Of a stretch of 34,955 bases of DNA, positions 1 to 7,451 are shown in pieces. The notes beneath the pieces are model-generated. The model made no database searches and was not told the DNA's origin. It saw only the letters and a program-made list of their open reading frames with translations. The first letter of the stretch is position 1. Each line of letters begins with the position of its first letter. This DNA comes from a virus, in the IMG/VR virus record IMGVR_UViG_3300032224_000087, positions 1 through 34,955 of that record. The stretch is one strand, 5' to 3'. A program made the translations under genes and the position numbers.

Positions 1-123
1 AGAAGATGACAGTCAAGAAGAAGAGCCTTCATATGTAGTTAAAGCCGCAGGGGAAGAAAAAGAAGTACCTCTATCTGAATTGATTAAAGGTTATCAGCTT
101 GGTGCTGACTATACGAAAAAAAC
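1..123. repeat. Terminal overlap, left copy (circular contig)
   Basis: These bases are identical to 34833-34955 at the right end. Joining the two copies restores one uninterrupted reading frame for the scaffolding protein across the junction. That is what an assembler leaves when it runs around a circular or circularly permuted genome. A real direct terminal repeat would rarely sit in the middle of a structural gene. Confidence 0.95.
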
Positions 124-784
124 TACCGAAGTAGCAGAGCAACGTAAGCTAGTGGAAGCTGAACGTGCCGCCATTGAGGAAGCCAAGTATGCTCGTGATA
201 ATTATGCTCAACGTCTGCAAGCAATAGACCAGTTTCTAACTTCGCAGATGCCACAAGAGGATTTACAATCTCTTAAGGAAAACGACCCTATAGGCTATGC
301 AGTTAAAGTTGCTGAACTTTCTGAAAAGAAAGAACAACTCCAAGCTATAAGAGCCGAACAAGCCAGAATTGCTCAAGAGCAACAATCTGACTATGCTCGT
401 GCCATGTCTGACAGAGTTGCACAGGAAGCATCTAAACTAGCACAAGTCCTACCAGAGTTTTCAGACCCAGCCAAAGGCGACAACTTCCGTAAGGAAATTC
501 GTTCATATGGCAAGACGTTAGGATTTACTGATGAGGAACTCTCACAAGTATATGACTCTCGTCATGTGCTCACGTTACACAAGGCAATGATGTATGACAA
601 ACTTCAAAAGTCAAAGCCAGCTATTACAAAGAAGGTAAATGAAGCTCCTAGAATGTTAAGAGCAGGTACTTCTGGTGCTAATAAGCAAAGTGATGCACAA
701 AAACTACAAAAACAACAATCCCAGTTGCGTAACTCTGGCAAAGTCAGAGATGCCGCAGCTTTATTTGAACAATTATTAGAATAG
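1..784 (+). CDS. Capsid scaffolding protein, C-terminal part (5' end at 34615)
   Basis: This is residues 74 to 333 of a 333-residue protein whose first 113 codons are at 34615-34955; the reading frames agree across the circular junction. It is rich in Glu, Gln, Lys and Ala, with a long predicted coiled coil (repeated EKKEQLQAIRAEQARIA-like heptads) and a Lys/Arg-rich C-terminal segment, as in podovirus scaffolds that bind the coat protein through a basic tail. The N-terminal part is very acidic. Its place between the portal and the major capsid gene supports the call. The TTG at 80 is internal and is not the start. The family is inferred from composition and position; no catalytic motif applies. 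Confidence 0.85.
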   Translation, partial: EDDSQEEEPSYVVKAAGEEKEVPLSELIKGYQLGADYTKKTTEVAEQRKLVEAERAAIEEAKYARDNYAQRLQAIDQFLTSQMPQEDLQSLKENDPIGYAVKVAELSEKKEQLQAIRAEQARIAQEQQSDYARAMSDRVAQEASKLAQVLPEFSDPAKGDNFRKEIRSYGKTLGFTDEELSQVYDSRHVLTLHKAMMYDKLQKSKPAITKKVNEAPRMLRAGTSGANKQSDAQKLQKQQSQLRNSGKVRDAAALFEQLLE

Positions 785-795
785 GAAATTAAATC

Positions 796-1740
796 ATGGC
801 AACGTTTCAAACATATACCGCTATTGGTCAAAGAGAAGACTTAAGCGACGTAATTTACAACATTTCTCCAACAGAAACACCATTCTTAAATTCAGTAGGC
901 AAATCAAAAGCTACTGCTATTTACCATGAATGGCAAACAGACTCATTAGCAGCAGCTTCTACTTCAAATGCAGCAGTTGAAGGTGCAACAGCTTCTGATG
1001 CAACAATTTCTCCAACAGTTCGTGTTGGTAACCGTACACAAATCTCACAAAAGACTATCAAAATTTCTGGTACTCTTGATGCAGTAAACAAAGCTGGTCG
1101 TAAATCTGAAAAGGCTTACCAATTAGCTAAAGCATCTAGTGAAATTAAACGTGATATGGAAGCAACTTTGTTATCTAACCAAACTGCAGCTAATGGTAAC
1201 TCTACAACAGCTCGTAATCTTGGTGGTTTACAAGCATGGTTAGCTTCTAACACATCAAACGGTTCTGGTGGTTCAGCAGGTGCTAACGGTACTACAGCTA
1301 GAACAACTGGTACTGATAGAGCTTTCACAGCTACATTACTTAACACTGTTATGCAATCAGCGTTCACAAACGGTGGTTCACCAACATTGTTATTAGTAAC
1401 ACCAGCTCAAAAAGTTGTGGCTTCTACATTCTCTGGTATTGCAACTCGTTACAGAGATGTACCAGCTAACCAACAAGCTCAAATCATCAATGCAGCAGAT
1501 GTATACGTTTCTGACTTTGGTATTATCCAAATCGTTCCAGACCGTTTCATCCCTAACACTGACTCTGATGACACAGCTTTCTTATTAGATACAGAAATGG
1601 CAGCAGTAGCTTACTTACGCCCATTCCAAACTAATGAGCTTGCTCAAGTTGGTGACGCTGATTTAACTCAACTTTTAGTAGAATACACACTAGAAGTTAA
1701 GAACGAAGCAGCACATGGCATTATTTCTGATTTAACTTAA
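796..1740 (+). CDS. Major capsid protein (SU10/DUF5309-like, HK97 fold)
   Basis: At 314 residues this is the main shell protein. The N-terminus (MATFQTYTAIGQREDLSDVI, then SPTETPFLNSVGK) is typical of the DUF5309 / phage SU10 major capsid family, which adopts the HK97 fold. The start is set by AGGAAA seven bases upstream, 12 bases after the scaffold stop. A Gly/Ser/Thr-rich insert near residues 150-172 may be a surface loop. The gene is followed by a strong terminator, fitting a gene whose product is needed in hundreds of copies. Codon use favours A/T-ending codons like its neighbours. Confidence 0.93.
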   Translation: MATFQTYTAIGQREDLSDVIYNISPTETPFLNSVGKSKATAIYHEWQTDSLAAASTSNAAVEGATASDATISPTVRVGNRTQISQKTIKISGTLDAVNKAGRKSEKAYQLAKASSEIKRDMEATLLSNQTAANGNSTTARNLGGLQAWLASNTSNGSGGSAGANGTTARTTGTDRAFTATLLNTVMQSAFTNGGSPTLLLVTPAQKVVASTFSGIATRYRDVPANQQAQIINAADVYVSDFGIIQIVPDRFIPNTDSDDTAFLLDTEMAAVAYLRPFQTNELAQVGDADLTQLLVEYTLEVKNEAAHGIISDLT

Positions 1741-1753
1741 TCAGTATGAGGAT

Positions 1754-1779
1754 AGCCCTAGCAATAGGGCTTTCTCTTT
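1754..1779 (+). terminator. Intrinsic terminator after the capsid gene
   Basis: AGCCCTA (1754-1760), a GCAA tetraloop and TAGGGCT (1765-1771) form a perfect 7-bp hairpin followed by TTCTCTTT. It begins 14 bases after the capsid stop codon. It probably ends or thins the capsid transcript, lowering expression of the tail genes unless RNA polymerase is antiterminated. Confidence 0.85.
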
Positions 1780-1920
1780 ATGATTTTTTATACTGGTAAA
1801 CATCTTAATGGTCATTTCAGACAAGAACGAATGACTAAACGCAGACATTCTGATAAAGATAAAAGATATTACCAGCATTTAGATAGAGTCATAAATAGAA
1901 GGATTTTCCCTAAAGGATAA
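1780..1920 (+). CDS. Possible small basic protein, 46 aa
   Basis: An open frame from ATG at 1780 to TAA at 1920 encodes 46 residues, strongly basic (KRRHSDKDKRYYQHLDRVIN in the middle). It fills the gap between the capsid terminator and the next gene, which starts 3 bases after its stop; the AAAGGAT near its end would serve as that gene's ribosome site. It has no Shine-Dalgarno of its own, and its ATG lies right behind the terminator's U-tract. It could be a real peptide or chance. I do not recognise it. Confidence 0.4.
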   Translation: MIFYTGKHLNGHFRQERMTKRRHSDKDKRYYQHLDRVINRRIFPKG

Positions 1921-1922
1921 AA

Positions 1923-2156
1923 ATGAATTGGAATTATAGAATTCTTAAACGTAAATGCCCAGAGACTAAAGAGATTTATTATGCTTTAAATGAAGTCTTT
2001 TATCAAGAAAACGGCAAACTTATGGCTTATAGTGAACGTGATGATATTGTAGGTGGTTCTCCAGAAGAAATTATAGAAACATTAGAAATAATGTTATTTG
2101 ATGCTAAAAAAGATGCTCCTATATTAACAGAAGAAGATTTTAACAATGACAGATAA
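1923..2156 (+). CDS. Hypothetical protein, 77 aa
   Basis: A small mixed-charge protein beginning MNWNYRILKRKCPETKEIYY. It has an antiparallel-beta look, then an acidic helix and an acidic C-terminus. Start chosen for the AAAGGATAAA just upstream. Its end overlaps the next gene by 11 bases, suggesting coupled translation. Similar small MxWNYR-type proteins occur in many phages without known role. No membrane segment, signal peptide or metal motif is visible. Confidence 0.75.
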   Translation: MNWNYRILKRKCPETKEIYYALNEVFYQENGKLMAYSERDDIVGGSPEEIIETLEIMLFDAKKDAPILTEEDFNNDR

Positions 2157-2466
2157 AGTAATTAACAACGGAATTACTCAAACATCTTTCCATGATAATG
2201 GTGATGATTTAGTAATAGCACACTCACAAAATGTAACAACTATTGTAGATGCTAACAAAGCAGAATATGCTCAATCAGATGAAAAACAAAGATGGAGTGA
2301 TGATGCGTTTGGTAATAAAGTTGCGTCAATTCCTTTAGTCGTATTTCAAGAATTAGAGAAACAAGGTATCACTCGTGGCTTTACTGTATTAGATATGCCA
2401 CGATTCAAAGCATGGTTAAATAACCCAGATAACAGAGCATTTAGAACAAGGACAGGTCGCATATAA
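2146..2466 (+). CDS. Hypothetical head/neck-region protein, 106 aa
   Basis: A 106-residue protein with no recognised motif. The N-terminal half is polar, the C-terminal part (residues 70-106) is basic and ends in RTRTGRI. It overlaps the previous gene by 11 bases and the adaptor gene by 1 base (TAATG), so it belongs to the head-completion block. Proteins of this size just upstream of the adaptor are common in podovirus genomes and are usually called virion-associated. The role is inferred from position only. Confidence 0.75.
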   Translation: MTDKVINNGITQTSFHDNGDDLVIAHSQNVTTIVDANKAEYAQSDEKQRWSDDAFGNKVASIPLVVFQELEKQGITRGFTVLDMPRFKAWLNNPDNRAFRTRTGRI

Positions 2467-3092
2467 TGGCTATAACAAACTATACAGATTTGCAGTCAAC
2501 GATTGCAGATTACTTGGCTCGTACAGATTTGACAACACAAATCCCATTGTTCGTTCAATTAGCAGAAAACAGATTAAGACGTGACTTACGCACTAGACCT
2601 ATGCTTAAAGTAGTGACAACAAGTACTGCCGCAAGTGACCCTACGGTAGCATTACCTAGTGACTTCCTAGAAATGCGTGATTTACATATAGAGTCTAGTC
2701 CAATACAAACGCTTGTATATCAAAATCCAAGTAATTTTTACAGAAATACTAAAGCATCTACAGCAGACAGTGGTGCTCCTAAATTTTATACAGTGATGGG
2801 TTCAGAGTTTCAATTTGCACCTATCCCAGACTCTGCATACACGCTTAAAATGGTTTACTACGCAGCACCATCATATTTAAGTTCATCTAATTCATCTAAT
2901 GTATTCTTGGCTAATTGCCCAGACTTACTTTTATATGCGTCTTTAGGTGAAGCAGAACCTTATTTACTTAATGATGCTCGTATTGTAACTTGGCAAGGTC
3001 TTTATGATAGAGGTCTTAACTCATTAACAGTATCAGACAGTGCTGGTGAAAATCCATCTGCACCAATGGTAATTTCATTAGCAACTAGATAA
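2466..3092 (+). CDS. Head-tail adaptor protein (SU10 adaptor-like)
   Basis: A 208-residue protein that probably forms the dodecameric ring docking below the portal and joining it to the tail nozzle. Sequence signs are an N-terminal helical stretch (YTDLQSTIADYLARTD, then FVQLAENRLRRDLRTRPML), followed by LPSDFLEMRDLHI and a beta-rich middle, the pattern of podovirus adaptors of the P22 gp4 / SU10 kind. It follows the capsid and precedes tail genes, as expected. It overlaps the previous stop by one base. Confidence 0.8.
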   Translation: MAITNYTDLQSTIADYLARTDLTTQIPLFVQLAENRLRRDLRTRPMLKVVTTSTAASDPTVALPSDFLEMRDLHIESSPIQTLVYQNPSNFYRNTKASTADSGAPKFYTVMGSEFQFAPIPDSAYTLKMVYYAAPSYLSSSNSSNVFLANCPDLLLYASLGEAEPYLLNDARIVTWQGLYDRGLNSLTVSDSAGENPSAPMVISLATR

Positions 3093-3103
3093 TATGTTAT
3101 AAT
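3074..3103 (+). promoter_or_regulatory. Promoter candidate for the HNH gene (near-leaderless)
   Basis: A perfect TATAAT at 3098-3103 lies only six bases before the ATG at 3110, with a weak TTCATT 18 bases upstream (3074-3079). Transcription from it would begin at or next to the start codon. The HNH gene has no Shine-Dalgarno, which agrees with a leaderless message. Confidence 0.5.
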
Positions 3104-3109
3104 TCCTAT

Positions 3110-3658
3110 ATGGAATACAAAATTTGTGCAAGTTGTAAAGTTGAACAATCTACCAGTAATTTTAGGTGGAACAAAACTCGTTTTGAGTCATGGTGTAAAA
3201 AATGTAAAAGTAACTATAAAAAATCATGGTATAAAAACAATAGAGAATATGCTATAGCAAAATCAACAGAATATCATCATGCAAGTTACTCTGAAAAACG
3301 TGAGCATAAAGTTAAAAAAGCTATTGAATGGGTAAAAAATAACCCTGAAAAATATAAAATAAATGCTAAAAAATGTTATGAAAAAACTAAAATACAAAGG
3401 TTTGCATATCAAGCATTAGCAAGAGCTAAAAGAAGAAATGCAGTACCTACATGGTTTGAAACCATTAAAGAAGATATACAAAAAATATACATAGAAGCAA
3501 GAACTAAAACATTAGAAACAGGTATACCTCACGAGGTTGACCATATTATTCCTTTGGTAAGTGAATATGTATGTGGATTGCACGTTCCTAATAACTTGCG
3601 TGTTATAACTAGATTTGAAAATAGAAGTAAACAAAATAAATTACAAGGAGTAATATAA
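3110..3658 (+). CDS. Free-standing HNH endonuclease
   Basis: This 182-residue protein has an N-terminal zinc-finger-like CxxC...CxxC (C6/C9, C29/C32), a very Lys-rich linker and a C-terminal HNH core: HEVDHIIPL (141-149), PNNLRV (160-165) and NRSKQNK (171-177). Such genes are usually selfish homing nucleases that cut sites in related phages. It sits between the adaptor and tail genes, has its own TATAAT box, no ribosome site, and is more A-rich than its neighbours, all signs of insertion. The next gene starts at the base after its stop codon and uses AAGGAG inside this gene. Confidence 0.85.
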   Translation: MEYKICASCKVEQSTSNFRWNKTRFESWCKKCKSNYKKSWYKNNREYAIAKSTEYHHASYSEKREHKVKKAIEWVKNNPEKYKINAKKCYEKTKIQRFAYQALARAKRRNAVPTWFETIKEDIQKIYIEARTKTLETGIPHEVDHIIPLVSEYVCGLHVPNNLRVITRFENRSKQNKLQGVI

Positions 3659-4045
3659 ATGTCCGAAATGTCGAATTACCTCGAAAATGCACTAATTAAC
3701 GTAACTCTACGCAATACAGCATTTACAGCAGTATCACAACCATATGTTGCATTATTTACAAGTGACCCTACAGACGCAGGTTCAGGTACAGAAGTAAGTG
3801 GTGGTTCTTATTCTAGGACAGCAGTAACTTTTGCTTCACCTTCTAACGGTGTATCTACTAACTCTGCTGATATTACATTCCCAACTTGCACATCTTCATG
3901 GGGAACTGTGGGTTGGATTGGTATTTATGATGCTTCTACATCAGGTAATTTACTTTACCACACACCTTTAGATACATCTAAAACGATTGATACTGGTGAT
4001 ATATTTAAAATTGCTTCTGGCAACTTATCTGTTACTTTAGCTTAA
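3659..4045 (+). CDS. Tail/virion structural protein, 128 aa
   Basis: A Ser/Thr/Gly-rich beta protein. Residues 4-35 (NYLENALINVTLRNTAFTA, then YVALFTSDPTD) and the later WGTVGWIGIYD are typical of a small phage tail protein found next to fibre genes in many short-tailed phages. It is probably part of the fibre attachment or a decoration protein. Start supported by AAGGAG ten bases upstream. The exact role is unknown; alternatives include a baseplate-like domain. Confidence 0.7.
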   Translation: MSEMSNYLENALINVTLRNTAFTAVSQPYVALFTSDPTDAGSGTEVSGGSYSRTAVTFASPSNGVSTNSADITFPTCTSSWGTVGWIGIYDASTSGNLLYHTPLDTSKTIDTGDIFKIASGNLSVTLA

Positions 4046-4054
4046 GGATAAATA

Positions 4055-6439
4055 ATGGCTCTAGTAGTCAAAGACCGCGTCCAAGAAACAGCTACAACCA
4101 CAGGCACAGGCACATTTACATTATCTGGTGCTGTATCTGGCTTCCAATCATTCTCTGCTATAGGAAATGGTAATACAACATACTATACTATTACAGACGG
4201 TACAAATTGGGAAGTAGGTATTGGTACATATACATCTTCAGGCACAACTTTATCTCGTGATACTGTATTAAAATCATCTAATTCAAATAATTTAGTTAAT
4301 TTTGGTGCTGGTTCTAAATTTGTATTTTGTACTTATCCAGCAGATAAATCTGTATATGCAGACGCATCTAATAAAGTATCTGGTTACGCTATAGAAAACA
4401 CCACTATAGGTGCTACTACAGCTACTACAGGTAGTTTTACATCTGTCACCACACCATCAGTCACAGCAACAACATTAGATTTAGCTTTAAACTCTGTAAG
4501 CACAGGTTCAGTAAATTTTAGTAGTGCAAATGGTCAATTATTTAAAATTTCAGATGGTGGTGCTTATGGTGGATATTGGAATGCCTTTAGTGCATCAGGC
4601 TCTCCATCATTAAGAGCAATAGGCAATGTTTCAGGTGCAATAGATACCAATAGTGCTGTTCCAATTCAATTTAGAACAAATATTGGCACATCAGGTGCAG
4701 AACAATTTAGAGTAGGACACACCGCTTCTGCTGTAAACTATGTTCAAGTAACAGGTGCGGCTACAGGTGGATTACCTACAATATCAGCACAAGGTAGTGA
4801 CGCTTCGGTTGCATTAGCTATACAATCTAAAAGCACATCACCTTTAATATTACAAAATGGTTCAGCACAAAGAATATTACGAGCAGATGGAACAGGCACA
4901 GGAGTAAACTATTTTAATATAATTAGTTCTGCCGCATCACAAGCACCAATATTTAGTATTGCCGCCGCAAGTTCTGATACTAATGTAAGTATGGCTTTCC
5001 AACCTAAAGGCACAGGTGCTATAGACCTAGCCGCAGGTAGTAGTGGTGTAAATATAAGTAATGGTGGAACAGTAACAGCTATTACTAGGACAGTTCAAGG
5101 TTCAAATTATACAAGTGTACCTTCTTTAGCAATATCAGCACCAACAACAGCAGGTGGTGTTCAAGCTACAGCTACAGCAAATTTAGGTGTTTTATCAGCT
5201 ACTATTGTTTCAGGTGGAACAGGATACACAGCAGGTGATACATTAACTGTAGTAGGTGGTACAGGAACTGCTGCTCAACTTACTGTAAGTACAGTATCTA
5301 GTGGTGTAATTACTGCGGTAACTGTTGCAACACAAAATGGTGTTTATTCAGTATTTCCTACAAACAATGTATCTGTTACAGGTGGTACAGGTTCAAGTGC
5401 TACATTTACTATTTCAGGTGGCATACTTTCAACATTCACAATTACAGCAGCAGGTTCAGGCTACATAGAACAACCTACAATCACCTTTAGTGGTGGTGGT
5501 GGTAGTAGTGCGGCTGCTTATGCAAGTGTTGGTGCTTTGCCTATAATTAGGTCATTACATACTGAAATGCAATTTGCCACAGCAGGTGGTATAGGTTTTG
5601 AAGTGCAAACTTATGGTGCTGGAACAACAACAAGTAGATTTGCTACATTTGCAAGTGCAAGTGGTAATCCTGTAGTTTTAGAACCTCGTGGTGCAGCAGG
5701 TAATATAGCTTCAGTTTTTAGTTCAAAAGGTACAAGTGCAATACAATTTTATACAAACAGTTTTACTTTAGGAACAGGTGCACAACAATTAGCAGTTACC
5801 CACACAGCATCAGCAGTTAATTATGTGCAGGTGACAGGTGGTGCTACAGGTAGTGGTCCTACTATATCAGCACAAGGTTCAGATGGTAATGCTTTCTTGG
5901 TAATTACAAGTAAAGGCACAAGTGCAATTAGATTACAAACAGGTGGTTCATCTCAAGTATTAATTAATAATACTACATCTGCTATTAATCAATTAGGATT
6001 ATCAGGCTCTACTGCAGGTCAAGCGTGTTCTATTATTACACAAGGAACAGACACAGACATAAGTATGCTATTAGTTCCTAAAGGTTTAGGAATTGTATAT
6101 ACAAACCAACAAACACCTGTAGCTGTTGATGCAACAAACACATTAACAATAGCAAACTTATTAACTCAAATTGTTACTACTACATCTGCAACAGCAGTAT
6201 CACTTACACTACCTACAGGAACTCTAACAGATGCAGGTATATCAGGTGGCACAAGTGCAGTTAATACATCATTTGAATGGTCTATTATTAATTTAGGTTC
6301 TGCTGTGGGTGCAATTACTTTAGTAGCTGGTACTGCTCATACTATTGTAGGTTCTACTGCAATTGCTGTTGGTGCGTCAGCAAGACTTAAAACAAGAAAA
6401 ACAGCAACAAATACATTTATAACTTATAGAATCGCATAA
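4055..6439 (+). CDS. Long tail fibre protein with internal repeats
   Basis: At 794 residues this is the largest tail gene. The N-terminus (MALVVKDRVQETATTTGTGT, then GFQSFSAIGNGNTTYY) matches a common phage tail-protein head domain that anchors to the virion. Most of the rest is repetitive: a unit starting HTASAVNYVQVTG occurs near residues 222 and 583, with more divergent copies between and after. A central Gly-rich section has GTGYT/GSGYI turns near residues 390-480, as in beta-solenoid shafts. It probably binds a host surface polymer or protein. Start supported by AAGGATAA upstream. Repeats may drive recombination and host-range change. Confidence 0.82.
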   Translation: MALVVKDRVQETATTTGTGTFTLSGAVSGFQSFSAIGNGNTTYYTITDGTNWEVGIGTYTSSGTTLSRDTVLKSSNSNNLVNFGAGSKFVFCTYPADKSVYADASNKVSGYAIENTTIGATTATTGSFTSVTTPSVTATTLDLALNSVSTGSVNFSSANGQLFKISDGGAYGGYWNAFSASGSPSLRAIGNVSGAIDTNSAVPIQFRTNIGTSGAEQFRVGHTASAVNYVQVTGAATGGLPTISAQGSDASVALAIQSKSTSPLILQNGSAQRILRADGTGTGVNYFNIISSAASQAPIFSIAAASSDTNVSMAFQPKGTGAIDLAAGSSGVNISNGGTVTAITRTVQGSNYTSVPSLAISAPTTAGGVQATATANLGVLSATIVSGGTGYTAGDTLTVVGGTGTAAQLTVSTVSSGVITAVTVATQNGVYSVFPTNNVSVTGGTGSSATFTISGGILSTFTITAAGSGYIEQPTITFSGGGGSSAAAYASVGALPIIRSLHTEMQFATAGGIGFEVQTYGAGTTTSRFATFASASGNPVVLEPRGAAGNIASVFSSKGTSAIQFYTNSFTLGTGAQQLAVTHTASAVNYVQVTGGATGSGPTISAQGSDGNAFLVITSKGTSAIRLQTGGSSQVLINNTTSAINQLGLSGSTAGQACSIITQGTDTDISMLLVPKGLGIVYTNQQTPVAVDATNTLTIANLLTQIVTTTSATAVSLTLPTGTLTDAGISGGTSAVNTSFEWSIINLGSAVGAITLVAGTAHTIVGSTAIAVGASARLKTRKTATNTFITYRIA

Positions 6440-6465
6440 CTTTAACTACTTAAAGAGGAAACAAA

Positions 6466-6735
6466 ATGGCATTATTAAAAGCAGTAGATACAGACTTTGG
6501 TATTCAAGCAGAATATTGGAACATTGGAGCAGTGCAAGAGGACTTTAAAGGTAAAGGCACAGAAGTAACATTCTATGGCTACGCATCTAAAGAAGCTCGT
6601 GAAGCAGGTAAACAACCTTTATCAGCAGGCAAAGTTCAAATCGCAGGTGATGAATATGTAGCAGGTGCAGACCGTTCTGCTCTATACGCTATCATCAAAC
6701 TTAAGCCTGAATTTGAAGGTGCAGTAGACGCTTAA
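6466..6735 (+). CDS. Hypothetical virion protein, 89 aa
   Basis: A compact protein (MALLKAVDTDFGIQAEYW start) with alternating strands and no signal peptide or membrane segment. It has a good ribosome site (AGAGGAAAC) and lies between two fibre genes, overlapping the next by one base (TAATG). Small proteins of this kind beside fibre genes are often fibre accessory or capping domains. I cannot name its family. Confidence 0.72.
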   Translation: MALLKAVDTDFGIQAEYWNIGAVQEDFKGKGTEVTFYGYASKEAREAGKQPLSAGKVQIAGDEYVAGADRSALYAIIKLKPEFEGAVDA

Positions 6736-7448
6736 TGTTTGGCATAAGTGCATTTTCCCAAGTACCATTATCATCAGTCATTGGGATTATATATAACTCT
6801 AATGCTGATATAAATGCAAATGCAACAGTAACTGCAAGTGGAAGCAGATTATTAAATTCAGTAGCTAACATAAATGGTTTAGCTACAGTAAGTGGTAGTG
6901 CAATAAGAACAAGATTATTTACTGGTGCTATTAATGGTATAGCCACAGTAAGTTCTAATGCTAAAGTTAATTATAATGGTATAGCAAGTATAAATGCCAA
7001 TGCTAATACTAATGTAAGTTATATAAGAATAAGACAAACAAATGGTTCTATAAATGGAACTGCAACAGTTAGTTCAAGTGCTATTAGATATAGATTATCT
7101 AGTGGATTTATAAATGGCACAGCAACAGTTAGTTCTAATGCAAAAGTAACATATAGTGGCAGAGGTAATATTTTATCTAATGCTACATTAACAGCATCTG
7201 CAAAAGCAAATTATCGTGGTTTTGCTTCAATTACAAGTAATGGCAATGTAGTTGTTATTAGTGAAATACTTGGTAAAAATTGGACAAACACAAATGTAGG
7301 AACAGAAACATGGGATGTACAATCTGCTGGTTCTAATACATGGACAGACGTATCAGCAGGTTCAAACACATGGAATGATGTATCAGTAGGTTCTAACACA
7401 TGGACAGATGTTTCATCTGGTTCAAATACATGGTTATTAAAAGGGTAA
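6735..7448 (+). CDS. Repetitive tail structural protein with Trp-decamer tail
   Basis: The 237-residue product starts MFGISAFSQVPLSS, a phage structural N-terminus. Residues about 20-170 are imperfect repeats of INGxATVSSxAxxxxR units, probably stacked beta turns. The C-terminal 50 residues are five tandem 10-residue units with Trp at position one (consensus WTDVSxGSNT) plus a final Trp. It shares its stop region with the start of the next fibre gene (3-base gap). Probably a tail or fibre component; the Trp repeats could mediate carbohydrate or protein contact, which is inference. Confidence 0.75.
   Translation: MFGISAFSQVPLSSVIGIIYNSNADINANATVTASGSRLLNSVANINGLATVSGSAIRTRLFTGAINGIATVSSNAKVNYNGIASINANANTNVSYIRIRQTNGSINGTATVSSSAIRYRLSSGFINGTATVSSNAKVTYSGRGNILSNATLTASAKANYRGFASITSNGNVVVISEILGKNWTNTNVGTETWDVQSAGSNTWTDVSAGSNTWNDVSVGSNTWTDVSSGSNTWLLKG
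7281..7433 (+). repeat. Five tandem 30-bp repeats encoding Trp decapeptides
   Basis: Units begin at 7281, 7311, 7341, 7371 and 7401, each starting TGG and exactly 30 bp, followed by a last TGG at 7431. The decoded units are WTNTNVGTET, WDVQSAGSNT, WTDVSAGSNT, WNDVSVGSNT and WTDVSSGSNT. Third-position differences show the repeats are old enough to have diverged while the amino-acid pattern is kept. Confidence 0.9.
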
Positions 7449-7451
7449 ATA

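Noticed and set aside
80-82. TTG as start of a 234-residue protein
   Set aside because: The frame runs through the circular join to ATG at 34615 with a ribosome site.
1-123. T7-like direct terminal repeat
   Set aside because: It interrupts the scaffold gene; an assembly overlap of a circle explains it better.
6701-6946. Minus-strand open frame with hydrophobic product
   Set aside because: Antisense to the start of the repetitive structural gene; no ribosome site.
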